A stretch of DNA of 48,875 nt from Methanobrevibacter sp. (GCA_017459665.1 JAFUCN010000016.1:1-48875); one strand, 5' to 3'; numbered from the stretch's first letter, positions 7,496 through 15,853 are shown. Program-made: numbers and translations. Notes: a model not told the origin generated them from the letters alone.

Positions 7496-8701
7496 TTTCA
7501 TCTATATGTTGCCATTACTCATCATTTTTTTTAAACTTATATAGTTTTATTTCATATTTTCACTTAATTATTTTTTATAGAAATGATGATGTTGATTATT
7601 TTATTATTCATAAAATTAATTTAAAGCATATCAAATTTCAGACTATATTTTGTTTTTTCAGTTTTTTTGGTGCAACTAAAATCTTTTGTATGAGTTTTAA
7701 TTTTGTTGATGTTTTTGATTTTTTAGTGTATAAGTAGATATCAATATTGATGTTGATTAAAATTAATTTCATTGTTGGGTTACAAATGGTTTAAATTTTT
7801 ACTTTCATTGCTATTGCATGGGCAAAATTTAAGCTCATTTGAGTAATACTTTTATGAATAAAATAAGCAAATTAATCTTTGAAAATAAATTAAATTAAAA
7901 TTAGTTTTTTTAAAAAATAAGTTCATGCCTTTAGGATTGAGTTAAATGGAGTGATTAATAGAGTGAATCAACCTAAAGGACGTTTCAATGAACTTTTATT
8001 TTATTTGCATTAGCATATAAAATATTTAATTTTATAGTATAAAAAGGTATCTAAGTAATACAAATTACTGATTTTTGTAGTAATTTTTTACTTTTCTCAG
8101 AGGTATTTTTTAGTTGATTATCATTCAAAAATTAAGTGATTTTTTTTAAAAATTTTTCTTTCATAGACATTGCATTATTGCCTTTTTTGTACTAGTCTTA
8201 TTTCATGATTTGATTAATTTTAAAAACTTTATCTTATGTTTTCTCTTAATACTCTTTTGATTCCAGTTTAAGATTTCACATGTTCGTGGTTTGGATAGTT
8301 TAATTTGTGAAGTTAGTGATTGTCTTTTTTATCTGATGGAATTTTCAAATGATTTAATCTATCTAATTTATGATGTCTTGATATTTATTGGGGTATTGTG
8401 GAGATACTTTTTTTCGTATTGGTTAGTGTCCTTTCTTTTTGGCAATGGGGTGAAAAATCAAATCCCTCTAAAGCTTTTGTTTTTTTATTTAATGGCAAAA
8501 AGGATATTGTTTTACTTTGAATCGGTGCATCTGAAATGTTAATAATGGTATTCATTGTCTTAGTTCCGGTTGCCTTTCATTCTTGCCCATATAGCTGCGC
8601 TTGGTGTTATACTATTCCACAGGGTTGTTCGGTAATATGGTTTTAATGTATTTAGTGATTATATTTTTATATTTTCAAAATCAATATTAATTTAATAGTA
8701 T
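7496..8701. other. 1.2-kb gene-poor region at the left edge of the accessory island
   Basis: This long AT-rich stretch holds no gene I can support. It contains a long imperfect inverted repeat (7914-8002) and a palindromic AGTAATACT element at 7841-7853. There is also a low-complexity ORF (8291-8542) that needs a TTG start, has no ribosome binding site and looks non-coding. A short, more GC-rich patch at about 8565-8640 may be a remnant of a lost gene, but no product is recognisable. I see no tRNA or CRISPR. Confidence 0.55.
7914..8002. repeat. Imperfect inverted repeat (about 89 bp) in gene-poor region
   Basis: The arms contain, from outside in, an A/T-rich segment, GTTCAT (7921-7926) with ATGAAC (7988-7993), CCTTTAGG (7928-7935) with CCTAAAGG (7972-7979), and TTGA (7937-7940) with TCAA (7968-7971). 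They enclose a loop of about 27 bases. There is one bulged A and an asymmetric internal loop. This could be a structured RNA, a miniature transposable element remnant or a terminator-like element. No coding gene borders it directly. Confidence 0.5.
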
Positions 8702-8719
8702 GTGCAATTGGTGTTAAAA

Positions 8720-9680
8720 ATGGGTGATGTTAATAATTTCAAATTTTTTGATGATTTAATCCATAGCGAGTCAGAAAATATAGTTTTAACTAGTGATATA
8801 ATCTTAGATGAGGATGAAGAAGACCAATACTCTAGAGGCATTGAGATAGATTTAAATGATTTGACCATTGATGGAAATGGCCACACTATTGATGCAATGG
8901 GGAAAGCGAGAATATTCAAATGTATCTGACGCAATATCCTAATCAAAAATATCGCCTTGAATAATGGACTTGCAATTGATGGTGGTGCAATATATAATAA
9001 AGGCAATCTTAAAATAATGTCCTCAAAAATATCCCGCAATAAATCATTGAATAATGGTGGCGCAATATATAATCTTGGAGAAATGGTTTTAATTGATTCC
9101 TATATATCTGCATGTCTTTCAAAAGAATGCGGAGGTGCAATATATAATAGTAGGGGAGAACTTGAAATAATAGATTCAAAAATAATATCAAACACAGTTA
9201 AAGATTCAAATTTTACAAGAGGTGGCGCCATATATAATGATAATGGAAGAATATCCATTAAAAATACATTTTTATCTAGATGTAAAAAGACAATGAGGTG
9301 CAATATTTAATAAGGGGTACAAATTGGACATAACAGATTCTACACTAACCATAATATGGCAAAATGGGGTGGTGCAATATATCATAAGGCTGGAATTTTA
9401 AATATAAAAAACTCAAAATTATCTTATAATGGAGATGCCTTTGGCGGAGCAATAAATAATTCAAGTGAACTTAGAATATCCGATAGCGAATTGTCAAATA
9501 ATAAAGCTGGATTTGGTGGAGCAATAAATAATGGCATTAACGGAAATTTGGAAATTTCCAACTCAATGTTAATCAATAACAAAGCAGGCTGGGGAGGAGC
9601 AATTAACACAACATACAAAAATGAGAAAGTGAATGTGTTAGTGAATAATTGCAAGTTCGAATATAACGATCCAGATAATA
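8720..9680 (+). pseudogene. Adhesin-like beta-helix repeat protein, decayed and interrupted by an insertion sequence
   Basis: In one frame the region encodes an N-terminal FKFFDDLIHSE...IVLTSDIILDED segment, LTIDGNGHTIDA, and many GGAIYN-type units about 24-30 residues apart, typical of right-handed beta-helix adhesin-like proteins of Methanobrevibacter. The frame is broken several times. An in-frame TGA at 8927-8929 (CI*RNILIKNI) stands where a Gly codon GGA would fit. A frameshift near 9285-9295 is followed by a GAIFNKGYKLDITDS stretch in another frame, and the original frame is restored near 9348. From 9681 the reading enters the terminal repeat of the insertion sequence and stops at 9709. 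No adhesin sequence continues beyond the element. Confidence 0.82.
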
Positions 9681-9707
9681 TGACTCTTTCAAAAACTTTG
9701 TTGATTT
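9681..9707 (+). repeat. Left terminal inverted repeat of the insertion sequence
   Basis: It is a 27-bp perfect inverted match to 10998-11024. It overlaps the truncated adhesin reading frame, which ends at the TGA at 9707-9709. Confidence 0.95.
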
Positions 9708-9795
9708 GAATTTTTTTGATGAAAGTTATCTTTGAATTTTTAATTTCGTTTAAAAATAGTTAAATTTAATAAAGAGTTGGAGTAAAGTTTTTATC

Positions 9796-11016
9796 ATGCC
9801 CAATCAAAAAACATTTACTCCAAATAGTATTTTAGATGTTAAACAATATATATTTTGTGATTCTGATGATGGATTAGTCCTTTCAGATCCTCGTTTTGTG
9901 AAAATTTTTAAATCCTGTCAAAAGGCTCTTAAATCTTTTGATTTAAGTTTTAAAAAGGATGTTCCTTATTTTAAAATGAGTTTAGCCAGATGCCCCTATT
10001 GTGGAACTCGTCATGTTGTTAAATATGGTTTTACAAAAAGAAAGTTAGTATTTAAAGAAATAGGTAAAACTAATGTGAAGGTTCAGCGTTATATCTGTAA
10101 ACGCTGTAATAAAACCTTTCAAACAGATTTAACAAGTCTTGTTGATAAAAACAGCAATTTTACGAATGAATTAAAAAGTGAATCAGAACATTTAATTTCA
10201 GATTATCTGGGAAGCTTAAAAAATGTTTGCAAATCATTTAAAAAATTCTTTGGAATCACGGTTTCACATCAAACAATTGAAAATTGGCTTTTTGTTAATG
10301 AAAACATTTTAGAATTTGATTTAGGGCGTTGCTCGGGTTATTATGTCTTTGATGTAGAATGGATAAAAATCAACGGAAAATGGAAATATCGTCACACATT
10401 ACTTGATTCTATTTCAAATTGCATCGTATCCGATGCAATTTACGATAATGAAGATGAAACAACTGTTGAAAAGTTTTTAAGAGAATCTACAGCAAATAAA
10501 AATAAAATTGCAATCACAACAGATTTAGATAAAAAATATGCCTCAATTATCCCAAAATTAGGTTTTAAACATCAATGGTGTATTTTTCATACTAAAAAAA
10601 GTTTAAATAAACAATTAAAAACTTTTAAAGATAAAAATCGTATTTCTGACGAAGAATATCAAGAATGTCACAAACAACTGAAAATAATCAAAGATTTATT
10701 CGATTTAAATGATTATAATGAATTCAAAAATGAAGTACAATCTTTAATTTATCGTAAAGATGATTTTCATCCAGTGATTTATAAAATAATCAGAAAATCA
10801 ATCACTCCACGATATAAAAGCTTCATTTATCACTTAAAAGATAAACGAATTGAAAAAACAAGTAACAAAATTGAAAATGCCTTTCAAAAAACAATGCCAA
10901 AATCCAGAAAACGAACATTCAAGACCAAACAAGGGGTTTTAAAACGAATATATTGCAGAGATCTAATTTGGAACCAAAATCGAAAAAACGATTATGAAAA
11001 TCAACAAAGTTTTTGA
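9796..11016 (+). CDS. DDE transposase of the insertion sequence
   Basis: The 406-residue protein has a zinc-binding domain (C66/C69 in RCPYCGTRHV and C101/C104 in YICKRCNKTF) and a helical DNA-binding segment (VSHQTIENWL, residues 156-165). An RNase H-like core follows. Likely catalytic acids are D186 (YYVFDVEW), D243 (AITTDLDKK) and E360 (SNKIENAFQK), with the WCIFHTKK motif at 261-268 between the second and third. The arrangement is that of zinc-finger DDE transposases related to the IS6/ISL3/MULE types; I recall similar proteins in Methanobrevibacter but do not assign an ISfinder family. No frameshift or internal stop is present. A weak GGAG ribosome binding site lies about 15 bases before ATG 9796. 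Confidence 0.88.
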   Translation: MPNQKTFTPNSILDVKQYIFCDSDDGLVLSDPRFVKIFKSCQKALKSFDLSFKKDVPYFKMSLARCPYCGTRHVVKYGFTKRKLVFKEIGKTNVKVQRYICKRCNKTFQTDLTSLVDKNSNFTNELKSESEHLISDYLGSLKNVCKSFKKFFGITVSHQTIENWLFVNENILEFDLGRCSGYYVFDVEWIKINGKWKYRHTLLDSISNCIVSDAIYDNEDETTVEKFLRESTANKNKIAITTDLDKKYASIIPKLGFKHQWCIFHTKKSLNKQLKTFKDKNRISDEEYQECHKQLKIIKDLFDLNDYNEFKNEVQSLIYRKDDFHPVIYKIIRKSITPRYKSFIYHLKDKRIEKTSNKIENAFQKTMPKSRKRTFKTKQGVLKRIYCRDLIWNQNRKNDYENQQSF

Positions 11017-11024
11017 AAGAGTCA
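10998..11024 (-). repeat. Right terminal inverted repeat of the insertion sequence
   Basis: It is a 27-bp perfect inverted match to 9681-9707. It contains the last codons and TGA stop of the transposase. Confidence 0.95.
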
Positions 11025-11173
11025 TCATATCGTGATTTTAAACAAATTGTGTGACTGTCTTTTTTGTCGTTCTTCCGAGATTACATATTAACAGTATTTT
11101 TCCCTCACCTTTTTCCGGACACGATTTCAGTTATTGCAAAGATTAATATACCTAAATTATGAAATAATTATCC

Positions 11174-11980
11174 ATGAAAATGACTGCAGAGGTAATTGGG
11201 GAATCTTTCAAAACTCCCTTCATCGAGTATAAACACTTTATTGCAGTAACCGTTATTGCACTGATGTGTGAGCTTATCACTGAAGAGTTCCTTTCCCTTC
11301 CAGTGGGCAGATGGACCCTTCTCATCATTGCGGTCAACTCGATGGTCACTTTAATACTTCTGGGGATAATGCTCGGTATTGTAACCCGTGCGGTCTACAG
11401 AAAGGAAGTTGAATATTTCAATATCGCCGAAAATTTCATGGAAGGCCTTAAGGAGTATATCGTCACAATGTTCTGGATGATTCTGACATTTGCGGTTTCC
11501 CTGTTCATTGCCGTTCCGACAGGGGTCTATTCAAATATTCTGAATATCTATAATCATATCTCGACATCCGATTTCGTTGATGCGGCACTTACGGTTTCAC
11601 AGCTTTCTGAAGACCTTCCGATTGATATACAGTTTGATTTGGCTCACAGTTTTCAGGCCAACATTCTGATTTCGGTATTCGTTTTCATGATTTTCACTTC
11701 CTTCGCATTTCTGGGAAAGGCGATTCTCATCGAGTCCGCAAGCATAAAAGATGCAATGGATTTGAGAAACATCTTCGGATCAGTTCGAAAAATCGGATAT
11801 GTGAGATATCTGATATTTGTCATTTTATGGGGATCTGTTTTAATAATACTGTTTAATGTGCTGTGGTCACTGGAGTTTGTTCTTGCAGGAAGTCTTATAT
11901 CATCCGTTCTTGAGGCATTCTTTCTGTTTTTTTCAACCAGTTCATTTTATCTTATTTTAAAAAAGAGCACAAATAATTAA
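11174..11980 (+). CDS. DUF4013-like multi-pass membrane protein
   Basis: The 268-residue protein has about five or six hydrophobic segments: residues 19-38, 48-70, 92-117, 162-186, 210-230 and 235-262. A soluble loop runs between 118 and 160. The pattern and the MTAEVIGESFKTPF start resemble DUF4013 proteins common in Methanobacteriales, whose function is unknown. Base composition differs from the neighbours: many codons end in C or G (GTC, ATC, CTG, GCG), while flanking genes favour A/T. That suggests separate ancestry or transfer. No clear ribosome binding site precedes ATG 11174, and ATG 11180 is an alternative. The gene lies 149 bp beyond the insertion sequence. Confidence 0.7.
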   Translation: MKMTAEVIGESFKTPFIEYKHFIAVTVIALMCELITEEFLSLPVGRWTLLIIAVNSMVTLILLGIMLGIVTRAVYRKEVEYFNIAENFMEGLKEYIVTMFWMILTFAVSLFIAVPTGVYSNILNIYNHISTSDFVDAALTVSQLSEDLPIDIQFDLAHSFQANILISVFVFMIFTSFAFLGKAILIESASIKDAMDLRNIFGSVRKIGYVRYLIFVILWGSVLIILFNVLWSLEFVLAGSLISSVLEAFFLFFSTSSFYLILKKSTNN

Positions 11981-12081
11981 TAACAATGAAGTTTTTGAAA
12001 GTGCCGATAATATCAATTACAAATCACAATAATCAACCGCCTTGCATTCAATTAGTTAAAGATTTAAATGTATTTCTATGT

Positions 12082-12395
12082 CTATGTTGCCATCTTAAAA
12101 ATCTGATTTAAAACCCAAACTTCTATCGCTTTATTAAATAATTCTTCCCATGAAGGAAATTCAGAATTTAAATCAATAAAGTTATCAAGTTCTTCGTTAT
12201 CCATAAGTTCATAAAAATTATCACAACCACTTTTATCAATAAGTTCGGCCAAATCGCTGAAATCAGTGTATTCGTGTAAAAAATCGTTTGTGAAAACTTC
12301 AGTTACGGAACCTGAAAATTATCATTTTCCGTGAATTTATTTAAGTTTTCAGACAATCTTTCCAATTTTTCCAACCCATCAACTTCAATATTCAT
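12082..12395 (-). pseudogene. Frameshifted small acidic protein gene
   Basis: On the minus strand an ATG at 12395, preceded by GAGGTA, opens MNIEVDGLEKLERLSENLNK and continues to ENDNFQVP followed by TAA. Shifting by one base at about 12314-12325 continues as SGSVTEVFTNDFLHEYTDF, then acidic helices (DLAELIDKSG, NEELDNFIDLN, WEELFNKAIEVW) to TAG at 12082-12084. The span of 314 bases is one short of a 105-codon frame, so a single-base loss is the simplest explanation. I do not recognise a named family, but small acidic proteins with this MxIEVDGLxxL start occur in mobile or prophage regions. Confidence 0.6.
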
Positions 12396-12536
12396 AGCAA
12401 TACCTCATAAAATAAATTTAATAATTCCTCATTTCTCTATAATTTAATATCTAATAAAAAATTACTAATAAACTTAGTTTATTGGAAAAATTATAACTAT
12501 TAAATATAGAACATCAGATATTCTTGGAGAGTCTCT

Positions 12537-13268
12537 ATGAAGTATACAAAAGCAATTATTATTATTTTAATTTTAATATTATTGCCTAGTTTATCATATG
12601 CTTCCTTCTGGAGCGATGGTTTGACAGGGGATGATATTTGTGTTAAGGATTTTAAAACTAGCATAACTGATTATACCACAGGCAATTCTGAAAGATATGT
12701 TTATTCCAGTGTGTATGATTTAAAAAACGTGTCCACATCTTTTGCAGGTGGAAAAATAATTACATATTATTATAATGGAGATGAATTAATTACAAATAAT
12801 GACACGTTCAATAATAACACAACAATGATTGAAGATGATTATCTTTTAAATGAGTTTCATCATGTTTCTGTGTATTCGAAATTATGGACTGATGAATATG
12901 TCAAAGTCACACACTGCAATATAGTAGTACTGAATGATGATGGTGAAACAGTTTATAATGTCACCAAACCTTTTGACATGGACAATTACGTTAAGAATCG
13001 TGACTTGGATCTTGAAATTGATGACAGTAATGATGAAAAACCAAAATCTTCAGTTAAAAGTGACGATTATAAATTTTTTGAGGAAACAGACTTTAATGAT
13101 GATGGGAAAATAGATTTTGATGAATTTTCAGAAGTCAGTTTCATTTTCACAGAAGACAGCTTTTGGGACGGATACTCCATAGAAGAAATATTGCTATCAG
13201 AATGGGACAGGGCCAATTCCGATGGTGATGATTATTTAACCTTTGAAGAATTCAAAAAGGTCATATGA
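12537..13268 (+). CDS. Secreted EF-hand protein
   Basis: The 243-residue protein has a signal peptide (basic KYTK, an Ile/Leu-rich core at residues 6-19, likely cleavage after SYA near residue 22). The middle domain is rich in Asn/Thr/Tyr with several N-glycosylation sequons. The C-terminus holds two EF-hand loops. The first is DFNDDGKIDFDE, with acidic or Asn residues at positions 1, 3, 5, 9 and 12. The second is NSDGDDYLTFEE, which has Asp in place of the usual Gly at position 6. Calcium or another divalent ion probably binds there outside the cell. I do not recognise the middle domain. The gene ends 16 bp from a convergent small membrane gene. Confidence 0.78.
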   Translation: MKYTKAIIIILILILLPSLSYASFWSDGLTGDDICVKDFKTSITDYTTGNSERYVYSSVYDLKNVSTSFAGGKIITYYYNGDELITNNDTFNNNTTMIEDDYLLNEFHHVSVYSKLWTDEYVKVTHCNIVVLNDDGETVYNVTKPFDMDNYVKNRDLDLEIDDSNDEKPKSSVKSDDYKFFEETDFNDDGKIDFDEFSEVSFIFTEDSFWDGYSIEEILLSEWDRANSDGDDYLTFEEFKKVI

Positions 13269-13284
13269 GAAATTTGGTCATGTG

Positions 13285-13542
13285 TTAAAAATCATCAATA
13301 TTATCATCATCGTAATCATCATAATAATCTATTCTTTTTGGCTTTTCTTCAATAGCTACCACGTCAATAATATCATCATCATATTTCCTATTTTCTGCGG
13401 ATTTTTTATTATTTGGAGTAGATTTAAGTTTTGATTGGGTCTTTGCTTTTTGATTTTGTTTTTTAGCATTTTGTTTATCTGCACAACAGCAAACTGAAAC
13501 TATTAAAATAAATAATATTATTCCTATTATTGTCCCCATCAT
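13285..13542 (-). CDS. Small single-pass membrane protein with CCC motif and acidic tail
   Basis: The 85-residue protein starts MMGTIIGIILFILIVSVCCCADK. One hydrophobic helix ends in three consecutive cysteines, then comes a Lys/Gln/Asn-rich hydrophilic stretch and a very acidic Asp/Tyr tail (YYDDYDDDNIDDF). It could be a membrane-anchored or lipid-modified protein; the cysteines do not match a good lipobox. There is no clear ribosome binding site upstream. Codon use and lack of alternatives on the other strand favour a real gene. No function can be given. It is convergent with the EF-hand gene. Confidence 0.55.
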   Translation of the reverse strand: MMGTIIGIILFILIVSVCCCADKQNAKKQNQKAKTQSKLKSTPNNKKSAENRKYDDDIIDVVAIEEKPKRIDYYDDYDDDNIDDF

Positions 13543-13956
13543 GTTAGTTAGATTTACAAATATAAATTATTTTCTATTTGAAAAACATTTTCAAACTTGA
13601 TGGCTGATTTGAAATTGATATAATTGGAAAGAAAATCATATTCCCAATATTGAATAAGTTATATTAATTTGATTATTTCTTTACTGTCAAGGGGTTTTTA
13701 ATATTTTTCATTAATCTTTGTTGCGGTTTAATTTTTTATTTTTTCGTAGCTATTTGAAGAATTTCTTTTTGTTCGAACTTCCTATCCAAAACTTTATTTA
13801 CCATGTTTTATAGACAATTAGACTAGTGAGAGGTAAAAGTTTGATATACTTTTATAACTATTGGAGTAATACTTTTTTGGGTTGTTTGTAGTAATAATTT
13901 ATATTTCTAATAATTATTTTTTTGCTTTGAATCTTGTGAAAATAACCTATTTTTTT
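13543..13956. other. AT-rich intergenic region at the right edge of the accessory island
   Basis: About 410 bases without a supportable gene separate the small membrane protein and flpA. They contain a GAGTAATACTTTT element at 13864-13876 identical to one at 7841-7853 on the far side of the accessory island. A T-rich run near the flpA 3' end may terminate flpA transcription. No RNA gene is seen. Confidence 0.5.
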
Positions 13957-14604
13957 TTAAAAATTTTTTTCTACTAACAAAGCAATATGGTCTTTTTCGT
14001 AAGGTTCTAGTTTTACTTTTTCAACAATCTTAAAACCTTTTTCTTTCAATTTCTTCTCTTGTTCCTTAAATATCTTTTTTGGCTTTTGAACTACATCAAT
14101 ACTTCTAGCCTTAATCATTAAAATTCCCATAGCATCATCATTGGCAAATAGGTTCATATTTTTAATAAACAATTCTGTTTGTGTAGGCTGAGCAACATCG
14201 CAGTATATTAAGTCCACTTTTTCGGCAATATTCATGTATTCTTTCGGTTTGGTAGCATCACCTAAAATCGGAGCAATATTAAGTCTCTGACGGGAAAGAT
14301 GAACCAATTTTTTTGCGGTAGTCGGTGAAAATTCAACTGCATATATTCTTCCATTAATTGCAATATCTGAAATGTGCGAAACGGTTGTTCCGGTTGATGC
14401 ACCTAGGTAAAGTACTTTTGAAGACTCGTCAAGCTTCAGATTTTCCAATCCATTTAAAAGAGCAGCACCCAGTTTTGAACGTCTAGGATTCCATATTCTG
14501 TACTCTTCATCCTCTTTAATTAACTCTTCACCATATACTGATGTTCCGGGATTCAGATTCTTGGTTGCCACATTTCCATCTTTAAAATAAACATTCATAC
14601 TCAT
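13957..14604 (-). CDS. flpA: Fibrillarin-like rRNA/tRNA 2'-O-methyltransferase
   Basis: FlpA is the S-adenosylmethionine-dependent methyltransferase of the archaeal C/D box guide RNP. The 215-residue protein has the family features: EYRIWNPRRSKLGAAL near residue 33, the SAM-binding LYLGASTGTTVSHISD, the acidic end of strand 2 in YAVEFSPTT, and the CDVAQPTQ motif. Its ATG overlaps the nop5 stop as ATGA with a GGAGGAA site inside the nop5 end, so it is translationally coupled to its RNP partner. The second Met (residue 3) is a possible alternative start but the first is better spaced from the ribosome binding site. Confidence 0.95.
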   Translation of the reverse strand: MSMNVYFKDGNVATKNLNPGTSVYGEELIKEDEEYRIWNPRRSKLGAALLNGLENLKLDESSKVLYLGASTGTTVSHISDIAINGRIYAVEFSPTTAKKLVHLSRQRLNIAPILGDATKPKEYMNIAEKVDLIYCDVAQPTQTELFIKNMNLFANDDAMGILMIKARSIDVVQKPKKIFKEQEKKLKEKGFKIVEKVKLEPYEKDHIALLVEKNF

Positions 14605-15752
14605 TTCCTCCTTTTTTTCTTTTTACCTTTTTTCTTGCTCTTTTTGGATTTGCCTTTCTCTTCTTTTCTTTTTTTGCTTGTCTTTGTTGGAAATGGGTTA
14701 TTTTTCTCAATTTCTTCTACTTTCAATTTAAATTCTTCTGCAACATTTTCATCAAAAGTTTTAGTAAAAATATCTCTTCTTGAAGCATGGGATATCATGC
14801 CTGCAAGCATTCTTGCCACTTTTCCACGATTCCACCATTTTGCTCCCCTAACTTGTGGGTGTTGATAGATTAATCCATATTTTGGAGGTCTGTCTCCACT
14901 TTTTAAATGTCTAAACAATGCCTTTTCAGCACCCATTATCTGAACGGTACTTGAAGGATACATTGCAAGTCTTTTAAGTCCTCCTGCATGGGAAATCAAT
15001 TTTGCACCAAGTGTCGGACCTACAAGGAGTCTCAGGTTTGGAGCAATCGATTCCATTTTTCTGTCAATGTATTCTTCAATGTTTTTTCTTGATTTTTGAA
15101 GTTCATAAATGGAATTTGCATAATTGTTCATTATTTCCAAATCGTTTGGGTCAATATCATCATCAATATCAATAATTTCTTCTGGAAATGCATCGGGTTT
15201 TGCTTCAACTATTGCTTCTTTTGTTTTGTTTTGTGAAATTAATTTGATATATGTTTCATTATTTTTAATTATGTCCATTTCTGGGAAATACAGTGCATAC
15301 CATTCTCTAATGCGTTCGATTAATTTTGAGATGCTGTCGTCTATTTCGTCAATGGAGTTGATTGCCTGAATTAAATGTTTGTCTTCAGAAGCAGAGGCCT
15401 TTTTTATTCTGTAAATTGCCAGATTTCTATAGGTTTCTGTCATTTCATCAAAATCAATGTCAAATTCATCATAGTTTGATCTTAAATAATCTCCTGCTTG
15501 ATTTGGATTTTTAACACTGATCTTTTCATTATCATAATCGGCAGATTTTTTATTTGACTCAATGATTATTTCATCATAAGTTGATGAAACTTCTTCAATT
15601 ATTTCTGATTCTTCTTTTACAATTTCTTTTTCATCAATTTGGGCTAATCTATTTATTATCTCATCTTCTGGAAACAATTTTTTGGCAATTAGCTCATTTT
15701 GTGAATTGAAAGCAAAAAATCCTTTAACACAGTAAGTTATATAGCATTCCAT
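14601..15752 (-). CDS. nop5: Nop5/Nop56/58-family C/D box RNP scaffold protein
   Basis: Nop5 bridges fibrillarin, L7Ae and C/D guide RNA. The 383-residue protein has an N-terminal fibrillarin-binding domain and a long coiled-coil middle. Its conserved Nop domain includes GPTLGAKLISHAGGLKRLA, PSSTVQIMGAEKALFRHLK and PKYGLIYQHPQVRGAK. It ends in an unusually lysine-rich tail of about 25 residues (KKSKKKGKKKKRRK at the end), reminiscent of the charged tails of eukaryotic Nop56/58. An acidic stretch around residues 45-75 is longer than in many archaeal homologues. It precedes flpA in the same operon with a 4-base overlap. Confidence 0.94.
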   Translation of the reverse strand: MECYITYCVKGFFAFNSQNELIAKKLFPEDEIINRLAQIDEKEIVKEESEIIEEVSSTYDEIIIESNKKSADYDNEKISVKNPNQAGDYLRSNYDEFDIDFDEMTETYRNLAIYRIKKASASEDKHLIQAINSIDEIDDSISKLIERIREWYALYFPEMDIIKNNETYIKLISQNKTKEAIVEAKPDAFPEEIIDIDDDIDPNDLEIMNNYANSIYELQKSRKNIEEYIDRKMESIAPNLRLLVGPTLGAKLISHAGGLKRLAMYPSSTVQIMGAEKALFRHLKSGDRPPKYGLIYQHPQVRGAKWWNRGKVARMLAGMISHASRRDIFTKTFDENVAEEFKLKVEEIEKNNPFPTKTSKKRKEEKGKSKKSKKKGKKKKRRK

Positions 15753-15853
15753 GAGTTAAGATATTTTTTTCATTTCTAATAAGTATTTTCATGACAAAAT
15801 TTAATTTAATTAAAAGCAAATAGTTAATTAATTACTTTTTAGGATTTGTAATC

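Larger units (their letters stand above)
9681..11024 (+). mobile_element. Insertion sequence with perfect 27-bp terminal inverted repeats
   Basis: The 27 bases at 9681-9707 are the exact reverse complement of 10998-11024. They begin TGACTCTTTCAAAAAC and bound a 1344-bp element with a single intact transposase. The transposase stop (11014-11016) lies inside the right repeat. The left repeat supplies the last residues and stop codon of the disrupted adhesin frame. I see no target-site duplication in the flanking bases, so a later deletion or a short duplication that has decayed is possible. The perfect repeats and intact gene argue for recent activity. Confidence 0.93.

Noticed and set aside
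8291..8542. Open frame of 83 codons, very hydrophobic
   Set aside because: It needs a TTG start, has no ribosome binding site, and its Phe/Leu/Ile/Tyr-rich translation is what random T-rich DNA gives.
8565..8640. More GC-rich patch that translates to a short hydrophobic helix-like peptide
   Set aside because: Only about 20 codons are open in the frame and nothing recognisable joins to it, so a gene remnant could not be supported.
8927..8929. In-frame TGA as a selenocysteine codon
   Set aside because: The gene is not a redox enzyme, carries other frame damage, and selenocysteine use in methanogens is known mainly from Methanococcales and Methanopyrus.
9661..11045. Target-site duplication flanking the insertion sequence
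   Set aside because: The bases on either side do not match at any length I could see.
11025..11173. Continuation of the adhesin downstream of the insertion sequence
   Set aside because: No GGAIYN-type repeat is found in any frame there.
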